Shown here one piece after another: positions 18,302 to 27,536 of a DNA stretch of 64,000 bases. The stretch lies in the NCBI GenBank assembly GCA_026399025.1, contig JAPLRU010000038.1:1-64000 (forward strand). Reading direction: 5' to 3'. The notes beneath the pieces are model-generated. The model was given only the letters and a program-made list of their open reading frames with translations. It ran no database searches and had not been told where the DNA came from. The position numbers were made by a program, and so were the translations under genes. Position 1 is the stretch's first letter, and every line of letters begins with the position of its first letter. This DNA is from Methylobacter sp. (GTDB taxonomy: Bacteria > Pseudomonadota > Gammaproteobacteria > Methylococcales > Methylomonadaceae).

Positions 18302-19285
18302 TTAGGAATTTAACGCTTCCCAATGCCAAACATGTTTAACGATGGTATTTAAGTCTGCATAGATAGGTTGCCAACCTAGTTCTTGCTGTATTTTACCGGC
18401 ATCCGCCACTAACCGGGCCGGATCGCCTTCGCGGCGTTGCCCTTCCTGAACAGGAATAGCACGTCCGGTAATACGGCGAGCAGTCTCGATCACTTCGTTA
18501 ACCGAGTAGCCGTTTCCGTTACCTAAGTTGTAGGCCCTGGTTTCCCCTCCCGATTGCAGATGTTGCAAGGCCAGCCAATGGGCTTCAGCCAAATCGAGAA
18601 TATGAATGTAGTCCCGGATACAGGTGCCGTCGGGGGTGTCGTAATCGCGCCCGAACACGGTGATATGAGGGCGTTGCCCGGAGGCGGCCTGTAGCACTAA
18701 AGGGATCAGGTGGGTTTCGGGGTCGTGGCGTTCGCCCAGCAAACCGTCGGGATGAGCACCGGCAGCATTGAAGTAACGTAAGCAGACGGATTTAAGATTA
18801 TAGGCGCGATCATAATCGGCCAACACCTGCTCGACCATACGCTTGCTCCAACCATAAGGGTTAATCGGAGATTGCGGGTGAGCTTCGCCAATAGGAACGT
18901 ATTCCGGTTCGCCAAAAATGGCGGCGGTCGATGAAAAAATAAATTTATCAACACCATGAGCGCGCATCGCGTTGAGTAGGTTAAGGGTGTTGACGACATT
19001 GTTTTGGTAATATTTCGCCGGGTCCAGCACCGATTCGCCGACCTGAATAAAAGAAGCGAAGTGCATGACCGCATCGAACTTATGCTCGCCGAATACTTTA
19101 TCGAGTATCAGCCGGTCGGCTATATCGCCCAGTACGAATTGTCCATGCAATACGGCATCGCGGTGACCGCTGGAAAGATTATCGAGGGTAACGACGTCAA
19201 CGCCTTTTTGGCCTAAAAGCCAGACCATGTGAGAGCCGATGTAGCCGGCGCCACCGACGACAAGGATGCATTTCGGTGATTTCAT
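18302..19285 (-). CDS. galE: UDP-glucose 4-epimerase
   Basis: Interconverts UDP-glucose and UDP-galactose with bound NAD. From the ATG at 19285 it has 327 residues, the usual length. The NAD-binding G-G-A-G-Y-I-G is at 11-17, the catalytic S-S-T is in the F-S-S-T-A-A segment and the Y-x-x-x-K motif is N-P-Y-G-W-S-K. The frame extends upstream to 19435 through 50 residues with no similarity to the family, so the internal start is chosen. It lies 56 bases upstream of the double glycosyltransferase on the same strand and probably supplies it with UDP-galactose. Confidence 0.95.
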   Translation of the reverse strand: MKSPKCILVVGGAGYIGSHMVWLLGQKGVDVVTLDNLSSGHRDAVLHGQFVLGDIADRLILDKVFGEHKFDAVMHFASFIQVGESVLDPAKYYQNNVVNTLNLLNAMRAHGVDKFIFSSTAAIFGEPEYVPIGEAHPQSPINPYGWSKRMVEQVLADYDRAYNLKSVCLRYFNAAGAHPDGLLGERHDPETHLIPLVLQAASGQRPHITVFGRDYDTPDGTCIRDYIHILDLAEAHWLALQHLQSGGETRAYNLGNGNGYSVNEVIETARRITGRAIPVQEGQRREGDPARLVADAGKIQQELGWQPIYADLNTIVKHVWHWEALNS

Positions 19286-19448
19286 AAAGTTTAGGTTTCC
19301 CGAATGTTGTGTCAGCAAGATTGAGGTCAAGAAATGGTTCATCCGTGTTTGGCTTTTCATAATACCTTGGGTGAGTACGGCTTTGCAAGCAGCCTTGATT
19401 TTCCGCCAATCGTTTTGTTGAGCTAACCTTTGCAAAAAAAATCACCCC

Positions 19449-19541
19449 AAAATAGAACCCGGACGCCACTGTTCAGTACCGATAAGTGATGAAAAACTTG
19501 CGTTAATCATAACTATCCGCGCGCTCTGCGTTTTATAGATT
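19449..19541. repeat. AAAATAGAACGCAGATG-family repeat, degenerate copy
   Basis: Begins AAAATAGAACCCGGACG and ends ATCATAACTATCCGCGCGCTCTGCG, matching the start and end of the clearer copy at 25348-25438. It lies in the 529-bp gap between galE and the DUF1097 gene. Apart from this and the leader hairpins at 19724-19772 the gap shows no gene. Confidence 0.6.
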
Positions 19542-19723
19542 TAGTACGGCTACTTTGAAGAACACCCTGCGGCTTGTAGTTATCCGAAGTTGACAAAAAA
19601 CTTTTGCACCGTCGGTTGCTCATTAATATAAAGAGCACGTTTACCCTGTGGTTTTATATGCCGGTGTTTATTGTAAAAATAATATCTGTTAATATTCAAA
19701 ACCGAACTGGTTTAAGTTTGGTT

Positions 19724-19772
19724 GCTTGGTTAAGCCAAGCGTTAAGTTCCGTAGAACCACCTCAATGCGGAA
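19724..19772 (+). promoter_or_regulatory. Tandem hairpins in the leader of the DUF1097 gene
   Basis: A first stem-loop GCTTGG-TTAAG-CCAAGC (19724-19740) is followed 6 bases later by TTCCG (19747-19751) pairing with CGGAA (19768-19772). The pair ends about 40 bases before the ATG. No known riboswitch consensus was recognised, so a regulatory role is speculative. Confidence 0.3.
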
Positions 19773-19814
19773 TCTAACTAAACAATAAGTGAGGTGACTT
19801 TATGGAAATCTACT

Positions 19815-20333
19815 ATGAACAATCTTACAGCGCTTTCATTGAGCATTGCCGGTCTGGCTGGATTAGCAACATTTTTGGCAGTCGGACCTCTTAGCGGTCT
19901 TTTTCTTATCTGGGCCGCAACTATCGCATGGGCCGCTTACTTTTTCTTGGGCGCCAATCAGGACGCTTTAAAAAATACCATCGTCTGCGGCATTTTCGGC
20001 GTTTTTATGGCTTGGTTAGCCGCCATTGAATTGACCAATATCCCATCTACAGCAATTCTGGGTTTCCCCTTCTGGGCCGCTATTACTGTCACTTGCTCTG
20101 TATTGGCTATGTGCCTTGCCGCTAATATTCCAGCGCTGGGAGCCATACCTGCGAGCGTTTTGGGTTATTCCTCTACATTTGCTTATTTGCTGCAAACGCC
20201 TGCTAAATTAACTAAAGAAATACTGTTGAGCGCTTCTTTGGATAATCCCCTGATTTTGATCTCCATTTCTATCGTAGTCGGTACCTTTTTCGGTCAATGG
20301 TCAGGCCAACTGAGCGCCAAACTGACTAAATAA
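19815..20333 (+). CDS. DUF1097 family membrane protein
   Basis: About 172 residues, nearly all hydrophobic, with five to six predicted membrane segments. The pattern of a Trp-rich second helix (F-L-I-W-A-A-T-I-A-W-A-A-Y-F-F-L-G), a middle L-G-F-P-F-W-A-A-I-T-V-T turn and a C-terminal F-F-G-Q-W-S-G resembles the YcdZ/DUF1097 family of inner-membrane proteins of unknown function. The ATG at 19815 matches where family members begin; an in-frame GTG at 19794 is an alternative. It is monocistronic, preceded by two leader hairpins. Confidence 0.75.
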   Translation: MNNLTALSLSIAGLAGLATFLAVGPLSGLFLIWAATIAWAAYFFLGANQDALKNTIVCGIFGVFMAWLAAIELTNIPSTAILGFPFWAAITVTCSVLAMCLAANIPALGAIPASVLGYSSTFAYLLQTPAKLTKEILLSASLDNPLILISISIVVGTFFGQWSGQLSAKLTK

Positions 20334-20512
20334 TTTACCTCAACGGCAAGTCGGCAATGATGTTTCAACTGCCTGTTGTTTCAATAAGATAGCGATAAAG
20401 TGGTTATCCTTAATTTTTCGGACTCATACCATTAAAAGAGTCCCTTTTTAAGGTAGCCACTATCATTAAATGATAGGTGAATAATCCATCCGACCGAATC
20501 GGCCAATTCATT

Positions 20513-21172
20513 TCAGCCTATCTGCCCGTCAACAATGCGGATTTTCCGCCGCGCCCTGTCGCCCAAGCTCTGATCATGGGTGATAATCACCAAAGTTACG
20601 CCCTGCCGGTTGAGCCCTTCCAGCAACTCGATAATTTCTTTGCCGGATTTGCTGTCCAGATTGCCGGTCGGTTCGTCGGCCAATACAATCTCCGGGCGCA
20701 TAATCATCGCCCTGGCAATCGCAACGCGCTGTAGCTGACCGCCGGAAAGCTGGTCCGGCCTATGATCGGCTCGATCTTGCAGACTGACCGAGGCCAGCGC
20801 TTCCAGCACCCGTTGTTTGCGCTCCTTAACCGCGATACCTGCCAGAATCATCGGCATCTCAATGTTTTCAGCCGCCGACAAGCGCGGAATTAAATGAAAA
20901 AACTGGAACACAAAACCGATATTTTCCCGGCGAACTTTGGCGAGTTCATCATCGTCAAGCTGGGTAACCGGCTGACCGTTTAACAGATACCGGCCCGAAC
21001 TCGGTTGATCCAGTAAGGCGATAACATTTAACAAAGTCGATTTACCGGAACCCGACGGCCCCATGACCGACACATATTCGCCTTTTTCAATAGTCATGTT
21101 GATGTCATTCAAAGCATGAACGATTTGCTCGCCGACTTGAAAATAGCGATGGATATGTTCCAGCCTTATCAT
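20513..21172 (-). CDS. ABC exporter ATPase (MacB/LolD type)
   Basis: The 219-residue nucleotide-binding subunit of the four-gene exporter. Visible are Walker A G-P-S-G-S-G-K-S-T (about 37-45), the Q-loop F-V-F-Q-F-F, the signature L-S-G-G-Q-L-Q-R-V-A-I-A-R-A, Walker B I-V-L-A-D-E-P-T-G-N-L-D and the switch His in I-I-T-H-D-Q. The Q-F-F-H-L-I-P segment is typical of the MacB/LolD/FtsE group. Its start overlaps the stop of the adaptor gene as ATGA, so it is the last cistron of the operon. It acts at the cytoplasmic face with the two permeases. Confidence 0.93.
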   Translation of the reverse strand: MIRLEHIHRYFQVGEQIVHALNDINMTIEKGEYVSVMGPSGSGKSTLLNVIALLDQPSSGRYLLNGQPVTQLDDDELAKVRRENIGFVFQFFHLIPRLSAAENIEMPMILAGIAVKERKQRVLEALASVSLQDRADHRPDQLSGGQLQRVAIARAMIMRPEIVLADEPTGNLDSKSGKEIIELLEGLNRQGVTLVIITHDQSLGDRARRKIRIVDGQIG

Positions 21173-22314
21173 TTTTGTACGCGGGCATAAGCGCCGGCGA
21201 CCACGCCTTCCCGGCCTACCGACAACACGACTTTATCGCCGACATTCAAGCCCGACAGCACTTCGACGGTATTCCAATTGACCAGGCCCGGTTTAAAACT
21301 GCGCTCTTCCAGCAAACCGTCCGCCCGCATCAGTAAGACCCGGTTATTTTCCAATACCGCCTCGGCAGGCACTCTAAGCGCCTGAGCCTTACCGGCCAAC
21401 AAGATTTCAATATCCGCGCTGTAGCCGGGCAGCAAGCCTTTAAGATCTTTCGGGTCGGTTAATTTAACTTCAACTTCGACGGTGCGCGCCTGCTTTTCTT
21501 TTTCCAGTACATAAGGAGCGATACGGCTTACCGTACCGGAGCAGCGTTTTTCAGGAAATGCATCCAGCGATACGCAGGCGCTCATGCCGGTTTTAATCTG
21601 CGGCGCATCGACTTCATCAATCGGCGCGGATACATACAAACAACTGACATCCAACAAATCGATAGCGGGTAAAGTCGGAATGCCGGGCGGCGACGGCGTG
21701 ATGAACTCGCCCAGTTCGGCATTGATTTCAGCCACGGTGCCATCGAAAGGCGCGACAATCAAAGTGCGCTCAACAGCGGCTTGAACCGCGTCGCGATTGG
21801 CTTGACTAACCGCAATAGCCTCGGCGGCGGCATGGCAAGAAGCGCGCTGGGCTCGGGCGCCGGTTGCTTTAATATCGACTTGTTCTTCAGAAACGAGATG
21901 ATCGAATTTTTGCAAGCGCAACAAGCGATCGGCTTCGCGCTCAGCCCCGGCGCCAAGTTGACAGGCTTGCTCGGCCGATGCCCGGTTAGCCCTGATTTGA
22001 GCATCCTGCAAGACGACCTGCGCTTTCAGATCCTTATTCCATATCTCCAGCAGCAACTGATTTTGTTTAACGACGTCGCCTTCCTTGACATGCAAAGTAG
22101 CCACTTGCCCGCCTGTCGCCGGGGCAAGATAAGCGCGTCGGCAGGCTTTAACCGTGCCGACGCGGGTATTCGATACCGTCGCCCTCACATCGCCTTGTTC
22201 AAGGCTGACGATTTCAACCTCAACGAATTTCGGCTGTTGAGTAAAAAAATAAGCCGCAACGATCAGCGCAAAGCCGATGACGGTAATGAGTGTTTTTTTG
22301 CCGGGTAAAGTCAT
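21169..22314 (-). CDS. MacA/HlyD-type periplasmic adaptor
   Basis: The 381-residue membrane fusion protein of the exporter. A signal-anchor helix lies at 8-24. A first lipoyl half (G-G-Q-V-A-T-L-H-V-K-E-G-D-V-V near 80-95), an alpha-helical hairpin (about 95-195), the second lipoyl half (V-A-P-F-D-G-T-V-A-E-I) and beta-barrel and membrane-proximal domains follow. It should bridge the permeases to an outer-membrane channel; no TolC gene is in the window. Unusually, several cysteines are scattered through the periplasmic part. It lies between the second permease (gap 62 bases) and the ATPase (overlap). Confidence 0.88.
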   Translation of the reverse strand: MTLPGKKTLITVIGFALIVAAYFFTQQPKFVEVEIVSLEQGDVRATVSNTRVGTVKACRRAYLAPATGGQVATLHVKEGDVVKQNQLLLEIWNKDLKAQVVLQDAQIRANRASAEQACQLGAGAEREADRLLRLQKFDHLVSEEQVDIKATGARAQRASCHAAAEAIAVSQANRDAVQAAVERTLIVAPFDGTVAEINAELGEFITPSPPGIPTLPAIDLLDVSCLYVSAPIDEVDAPQIKTGMSACVSLDAFPEKRCSGTVSRIAPYVLEKEKQARTVEVEVKLTDPKDLKGLLPGYSADIEILLAGKAQALRVPAEAVLENNRVLLMRADGLLEERSFKPGLVNWNTVEVLSGLNVGDKVVLSVGREGVVAGAYARVQK

Positions 22315-22376
22315 ATTAAATTTAAGTGACCGAAAATCGTTGATGTTGACGCGCTGTTAAGATAACTCACAATAAA

Positions 22377-23576
22377 TCATTCCGCCCGCAACGCTTCGAG
22401 CGGTTCCAACCGGGCGGCTTTGATCGCCGGAGCGACTCCGGCCGCTACGCCGATCAACAATGAGACCATAAAAGCCGCGGCGATATAGGCCCAAGCCAAT
22501 TCTACCGGTAAGGCGGGCAACGCCGCATCCAATATCCAAACGAGTGTTACGCCCAATAACACGCCGCAAAGTCCGCCCGCGCCGCTTAGCGCCAAGGCCT
22601 CGCATAAAAACAACTGGAAAATGCTTCTGCGTTCCGCGCCTATCGCGCGTAACAAGCCGATTTCCGAGATGCGTTCGGACACGGCAATGGTCATGATGGT
22701 TAATATGCCGACCGAACCGACCAATAAGGAAATACTGCCCAACGCCGCTACCGCCAAGGTCAAAATATTCAAAATGGAATCCATGCTTTTCAGCATCTGG
22801 TTTTGGGTGATAATCGTAAAATCTTCCCTGCCGTGCCGGGCTATCAACTTGCGCTTGATGGCGTTTTGTAGGTTTTCAACCGAAGTATTGTTTTTATAAA
22901 GCAGATCTATTTCCATCAGGCTTTCCCGGTTAAACAATTCCAATGCTTTCACAGCCGGAATGTAAATCGTGTCGTCCATGTCGAAACCGACCATCTGGCC
23001 TTTTTTTTCCATGACCCCGATAACCCGAAAACGGTCACTGCCGATTCTGACCCGCTGCCCCAACGGGCTGGCAGCGCCGAACAATTCGCTCGCCAATTTA
23101 TGGCCTAAGACCGCAAAGGCGCGTGGATTGCTTTGTTCGCCTTCCGGCAAAAAACGCCCATTGATAACCTTGATTCTCCAAATTGTCGGCACAGCGGAAC
23201 CGACGCCCAGTACATTGCTGCGCCGCTGCTTTGCCTCGGCTTCAACACGCGCATTGCCTTGCACCAACGGCGATACGGCAACAATATTTTCCAGTTTGCT
23301 TAAACTGAGCGCATCGGCGATAACCAAAGGCCGGACCGTACTTATCGTTGCGCCCGACAAGCCGAAAGTGGTGGTTTTACCGGGATGAATGCCCACCAGA
23401 TTAGTGCCGAATTGGGTAAACTCCGCCAGCACAAAGGTATGAATACCGCGGCCTATGGAAGTTAACACGACGACTGCGGCGATGCCGATAATCAGCCCCA
23501 ACGCGGTCAGCGACGAACGCAGTTTGTGACTGATAAGCGTCCGGTAGGATAATAAAATAAGATCGGAATAGCGCAT
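22377..23576 (-). CDS. MacB-type ABC permease (second)
   Basis: A 399-residue permease with the four-helix FtsX/MacB plan. TM1 is at about 20-40 (G-L-I-I-G-I-A-A-V-V-V), a periplasmic MacB_PCD domain spans about 45-265 and three C-terminal helices lie near 275-300, 325-355 and 365-385. The S-E-R-I-S-E-I-G-L-L-R-A-I-G-A loop after TM2 is the ATPase-contacting motif of this family. It starts three bases after the stop of the first permease. The two are clearly related but differ in sequence, so the exporter core is probably a heterodimer. The substrate is unknown. Confidence 0.9.
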   Translation of the reverse strand: MRYSDLILLSYRTLISHKLRSSLTALGLIIGIAAVVVLTSIGRGIHTFVLAEFTQFGTNLVGIHPGKTTTFGLSGATISTVRPLVIADALSLSKLENIVAVSPLVQGNARVEAEAKQRRSNVLGVGSAVPTIWRIKVINGRFLPEGEQSNPRAFAVLGHKLASELFGAASPLGQRVRIGSDRFRVIGVMEKKGQMVGFDMDDTIYIPAVKALELFNRESLMEIDLLYKNNTSVENLQNAIKRKLIARHGREDFTIITQNQMLKSMDSILNILTLAVAALGSISLLVGSVGILTIMTIAVSERISEIGLLRAIGAERRSIFQLFLCEALALSGAGGLCGVLLGVTLVWILDAALPALPVELAWAYIAAAFMVSLLIGVAAGVAPAIKAARLEPLEALRAE

Positions 23577-23579
23577 ATT

Positions 23580-24785
23580 TTAACGTTTCGCCAATGCTTT
23601 CACGGGATCGAGAGCGGCCGCTTTTCGAGCCGGTAACACGCCGAACAGCAGGCCGGTAAATAACGACACGGTCAACGCGGCAAGTAATGCCCAAGCCGGC
23701 AATTGCAACGGAAAATCCGGGTACAAAACCTGCAAAACCCCAAGCGTTATATAACCCAGCATCACCCCCAACACAGCTCCGGCCAGCGACAACATCGCCG
23801 CTTCGGTTAGAAACAGCCACAACAGCTGCCGTTTGGTCGCGCCCAATGCTTTCAGCAAGCCGACCTCGGCGCTGCGTTGGGTCACGCTGACCAGCATCAC
23901 ATTCATCACCAACACGCCCGCCACCGCCAGGCTGATTCCGGCGATGCCGGCTACGGTCAGGGTCAACGCGGTCAATATTTTATCGAAGGTGCTGACTACG
24001 CTGTCCTGGGTAATCAAGGTCACATCGTCTTCGCCTTCATGGCGCGCTTTAATGATGCTTTTGATTTCATCGACGGCTTTGTACATGTCCGGCTTGGATT
24101 TGGCTTCAACCAGAACCCGAAATAAGGAGTGGGTATCAAACAAAGCTTGCGCGGAAGCCACCGGAATAATCACGATTTCGTCAAAATCGATGCCGACCGA
24201 TTGCCCTTCCGATGCCAACACGCCGATCACCCTAAAGCGCCGGTCATTAATGCGTAACCATTGCCCCAGTGCCGGTTGATTGGCGAACAATTGTTCTCGT
24301 ATGGTTTGGCCGATCACGCACACCGACATCGTTTTGTTAACTTCGGCTTGAGGCAGAAAACGGCCCTGCGCCACGGTCAAGCGGCGCACCCGCCGTAAAG
24401 CGGCGGTTGAACCGACGATATTGGTTTCGCGCTCCAGCCCTTGCGAAGAAGCCGGCGCGGAACCGATAGTCAACGGTGCGATAGCGGCAATGTGATGACT
24501 GCGAAATAATGCTTCGGCATCATCCAAAGTTAAATCCCTGGGTGTTTCGCCGAATATCGGCGGCGCACCGCCTGTCGTTTCGGTGCGCCCCGGCAATACG
24601 ATAACCAGATGCGTACCTAAAGCTTCAAACTCATTTACCACATAACGGCGGGCGCTTTCGCCCAAGGCCGTCAACACCGACACCGAGGCGATGCCGATGC
24701 TCATTGCCAATATAATCAGCGTCGCGCGTAAACGCTGGGTGCTGATTGCGGCCAAAGATTGAGTTAATGCGTCTATAATTAACAT
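23580..24785 (-). CDS. MacB-type ABC permease (first)
   Basis: A 401-residue paralogue of the following permease and the first gene of the operon. TM1 is at about 20-42 (I-L-A-M-S-I-G-I-A-S-V). A MacB_PCD periplasmic domain (about 45-265) precedes three C-terminal helices. The coupling loop reads T-Q-R-S-A-E-V-G-L-L-K-A-L-G-A. Two permease genes in one operon replace the single MacB homodimer that carries its own ATPase domain; here ATPase and permeases are separate genes. A promoter should lie upstream of 24785, in a gap to 25085 that otherwise holds only a short hairpin at 24919-24938. Confidence 0.9.
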   Translation of the reverse strand: MLIIDALTQSLAAISTQRLRATLIILAMSIGIASVSVLTALGESARRYVVNEFEALGTHLVIVLPGRTETTGGAPPIFGETPRDLTLDDAEALFRSHHIAAIAPLTIGSAPASSQGLERETNIVGSTAALRRVRRLTVAQGRFLPQAEVNKTMSVCVIGQTIREQLFANQPALGQWLRINDRRFRVIGVLASEGQSVGIDFDEIVIIPVASAQALFDTHSLFRVLVEAKSKPDMYKAVDEIKSIIKARHEGEDDVTLITQDSVVSTFDKILTALTLTVAGIAGISLAVAGVLVMNVMLVSVTQRSAEVGLLKALGATKRQLLWLFLTEAAMLSLAGAVLGVMLGYITLGVLQVLYPDFPLQLPAWALLAALTVSLFTGLLFGVLPARKAAALDPVKALAKR

Positions 24786-25085
24786 CGTTTATCGGACTCG
24801 GTTGTTATCCATTTACTGATTTTTTAGGGTGAGATCTTGTGGCGGATAAACATGTGCGGCATGGACTGGCTTTTGATCGGAACCACCTTATACCTTAAGT
24901 TGATGCGCATGTGTACCGATGATCGGAAAACCGATCATTATTGTTACTTTGATTGCCCTCCCCTTGTCCGATTTTCCGGGGTTTTAATAGAGCGATAAGC
25001 GATAAAAAGCGCTGATAGTTGATACTTGTCCTTTATTTGGCAAAATGAAAAAATATGATTTTTACTATTAATTGTGGTGCTAAAA

Positions 25086-25304
25086 ATGAATAAAAACGGC
25101 TGCGTTAATAATCTCAACGAAGATGAACTAGAACTAAAACGTTTTGTTGAGAAAGGAAATAAACTTAAATGGACCTGGATAATCGGAACCTTGGTGATCA
25201 TTATCTGCGTCATCTATGGCGATGCAGCCCAATGGCTATTAGCCGTTTTTGTAGCGGGTTATATCGTCATTACAACCGTGAATTATTTTAAGCCGGTTTC
25301 TTGA
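25086..25304 (+). CDS. Small membrane protein of unknown function
   Basis: 72 residues from the ATG at 25086 (a GTG at 25074 is an alternative). The first 30 residues are polar and mixed-charge, a likely cytoplasmic helix (N-E-D-E-L-E-L-K-R-F-V-E-K-G-N-K). Two membrane segments follow at about 31-48 (T-W-I-I-G-T-L-V-I-I-I) and 52-68 (W-L-L-A-V-F-V-A-G-Y-I-V-I-T). A GGTG sequence 10 bases upstream could serve as ribosome binding site. I do not recognise a family. It is flanked by non-coding DNA on both sides. Confidence 0.55.
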   Translation: MNKNGCVNNLNEDELELKRFVEKGNKLKWTWIIGTLVIIICVIYGDAAQWLLAVFVAGYIVITTVNYFKPVS

Positions 25305-25347
25305 ACGGTGCTTGGCAACTTCCAACTTCTTAATGAATGTCTTAACC

Positions 25348-25438
25348 AAAAATAGAACGCAGATGGCTCTGATAGTTAATACAGAGGAATGAACGGGGTC
25401 ATCATAACCATCCGCGTCCTCTGCGTTCGATTTATTTT
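25348..25438. repeat. AAAATAGAACGCAGATG-family repeat
   Basis: Starts AAAATAGAACGCAGATGG and ends ATCCGCGTCCTCTGCGTTC with an A/T-rich flank. Its two ends are partial inverted copies of each other (GAACGCAGA against TCTGCGTTC). Related copies or fragments occur at 19449-19541, 34513-34530, 35716-35795, about 53301 and 59094. The 25305-25684 gap otherwise holds only the sia upstream region. Confidence 0.7.
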
Positions 25439-25684
25439 TACAGCTTACTTTATCCGATGCACTAACGCTTTAAATGCAGTTTAAATGCCCGCATACCAAC
25501 ACACTTTTCTGACATTTTGCACATTGTATTTAAGCTTCCAGCTAAAGCATATGACATAATAAATAAGTTAAAAATGTGAAATATTCAGCACTTTTTATCG
25601 AAAAAACAATCGCAATGCGCTGATTCATCACTTTGTAATGAATGTCATCTACTCTTGCCGCATTTTAAACATGCAGGCAAATCA

Positions 25685-26956
25685 ATGTTAGATCAATCCT
25701 TATTAAATAAATCGAGAGCGGGACTTTCCGAAATTGAAGCGGAATACATTGCCGGTAGTCTATTAAAAATCTGTCCTTCGGTTTCGCCGGGGCAAACCAA
25801 TCATGAAGTCAGCAAGCTGTTGGAAGGACATGCCGACCTGATTTCTATCGCGGTCATAGAAGATAACAAACCGATTGGCTTGATTAGCCGTAATTTTTTT
25901 ATGGAAGGCATGGCCAAACCTTTCCATCATGATTTATTCGACCGAAAAAGCTGCATTGCCTTCATGGACAAAGAGCCGCTTGTTGTCGATCAAAACATGA
26001 GTATTCAAGCGCTCAGTTTTAAGGTGTTGGGCGCCGGTCGTAAGACGCTGAACGACGGATTTATTATTACCGATGAAAACGGCGATTATCTGGGGCTGGG
26101 TAGCGGTGAAGACTTGGTCAAGGTGGTTTCTTTCTTACAAGCGGAAAAAAATAGGTTAGTAACGGAAAGCATTAATTATGCAAGCGTTATCCAACAATCC
26201 TTTCTGCGTTCGTCAAAAGAAAGCATGAGTAGCGTCTTGCAGGACTATTTCATGCACTGGGAACCGCGGGACAAAGTGGGCGGCGATTATTATTTTTGTA
26301 AAAAATTCGAAGACGGCTTCTTTCTCGCCTTGATCGACTGCACCGGACATGGCGTTCCCGGCGCTTTTATGACATTGATCATGGCTTCTTTTCTGGATCA
26401 TATTCTGCTCGAAGATAATCGTTACGACCCTGCCGGTGCGCTGGCGATCATGAATAAAAAAGTCAAGCTGGCGCTGGGCCAGATAACTGAAACCGGCGTT
26501 GAGACCGATAAATTTTCTCCGGCACAGGGCGGACAATCCGACGACGGAATGGACACGGCTTTCTGTTGGGTCAATACGCAAAACAACACGCTCGTTTATG
26601 CGGGCGCTAAAACACCGTTATTTTATATAGACAATGCCTCAACCGATGTTAATTTATTGGAACCGGATCGCAAGGGCGTAGGCTATGTCGATACACCGAT
26701 GGATTATCAATGGACCAATCAACAGCTGAGTTTAAGCAAAGCGATGTGTCTTTATCTGACCACTGACGGTCTCATCGATCAGATCGGCGGCTTGAAAAAA
26801 ATCGCTTTCGGTAAAAAACGTTTTTCGGCTCTGCTTAAGGACATTTATCTCAAACCCATGCTTGAGCAGGAATCTATCATTATGCAAACTTATTATGACT
26901 ATCAGGGCAAGCAACGGCGGCGCGACGATGTCTGCTTGATGGGATTCAGATTTTAA
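25685..26956 (+). CDS. siaA: SpoIIE-type serine phosphatase with CBS-like head (SiaA-like)
   Basis: A 423-residue PP2C/SpoIIE phosphatase, the presumed counter-enzyme of the SiaB kinase. The N-terminal half (about 40-165) looks like a CBS-type pair (I-S-I-A-V-I-E-D-N-K-P-I-G-L-I-S-R and G-F-I-I-T-D-E-N-G-D-Y-L-G-L-G). The phosphatase half has K-V-G-G-D-Y-Y, D-C-T-G-H-G-V-P-G-A-F-M, T-T-D-G-L-I-D-Q-I-G-G and R-R-D-D-V at the end, so the metal-binding residues are kept. Unlike the membrane-bound HAMP-containing SiaA of Pseudomonas aeruginosa it has no membrane segment. The ATG at 25685 (with AGG upstream) is preferred over a TTG at 25655. It is followed 16 bases later by siaB. Confidence 0.82.
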   Translation: MLDQSLLNKSRAGLSEIEAEYIAGSLLKICPSVSPGQTNHEVSKLLEGHADLISIAVIEDNKPIGLISRNFFMEGMAKPFHHDLFDRKSCIAFMDKEPLVVDQNMSIQALSFKVLGAGRKTLNDGFIITDENGDYLGLGSGEDLVKVVSFLQAEKNRLVTESINYASVIQQSFLRSSKESMSSVLQDYFMHWEPRDKVGGDYYFCKKFEDGFFLALIDCTGHGVPGAFMTLIMASFLDHILLEDNRYDPAGALAIMNKKVKLALGQITETGVETDKFSPAQGGQSDDGMDTAFCWVNTQNNTLVYAGAKTPLFYIDNASTDVNLLEPDRKGVGYVDTPMDYQWTNQQLSLSKAMCLYLTTDGLIDQIGGLKKIAFGKKRFSALLKDIYLKPMLEQESIIMQTYYDYQGKQRRRDDVCLMGFRF

Positions 26957-26972
26957 TTAACCGGAAAATTTT

Positions 26973-27527
26973 ATGCTTATCGATTTATTTACCGTTTTTC
27001 GCGAAGAAGCCGATGCGAACGGAATTGTTTTTTATTACAGCGGTATTCTTTCACAAAACGTCATCACCACGATGAGTGAGTCTTTGAAACAAAAACTGCA
27101 AATTCAGGACGAAAAAGGCGCCAGATCCCGTAAGGTCTTCTCTACGTTTATTGAAATGGTCCAAAATGCGATGCATTACTCGCCGAGCATGCATGAGTCT
27201 ATCGATACTAAGGAAGGCTCGATTATTGTCAGCAAGAAAGAAGATAAATATTTTCTTATTTGCGCCAACTTTATTCAAAAACAGCATGAAAACCGTATAC
27301 GCGACAAAATTGAGCCGATCCTGAAAATGAGCATTGAAGAAATCAAACAAGCTTACCGGGCGCAATTGAAAAACGATCAGCACAGTGACGATACCATTAG
27401 CAAAGGTGCGGGTCTTGGATTCTTAACACTGGCAAGAGATTCAATCGAACCTATCGAATACGCTTTTAGAGATGTTATAGGTTATGAAAATGAACTTTCT
27501 TGCTTTTACCTCAAAGCTACTATTTAA
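26973..27527 (+). CDS. siaB: SiaB-family protein kinase
   Basis: 184 residues with a divergent HATPase-type fold. An N-box-like segment E-M-V-Q-N-A-M-H-Y-S lies near 62-71 and a glycine-rich loop G-A-G-L-G-F-L near 146-152. By analogy with P. aeruginosa SiaB it phosphorylates the small target SiaC on Thr/Ser. No sensor domain is present, so the signal would enter through the CBS-like phosphatase. It sits between siaA and siaC in a tight operon (16 and 9 bases). Confidence 0.85.
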   Translation: MLIDLFTVFREEADANGIVFYYSGILSQNVITTMSESLKQKLQIQDEKGARSRKVFSTFIEMVQNAMHYSPSMHESIDTKEGSIIVSKKEDKYFLICANFIQKQHENRIRDKIEPILKMSIEEIKQAYRAQLKNDQHSDDTISKGAGLGFLTLARDSIEPIEYAFRDVIGYENELSCFYLKATI

Positions 27528-27536
27528 GGAGCGATT

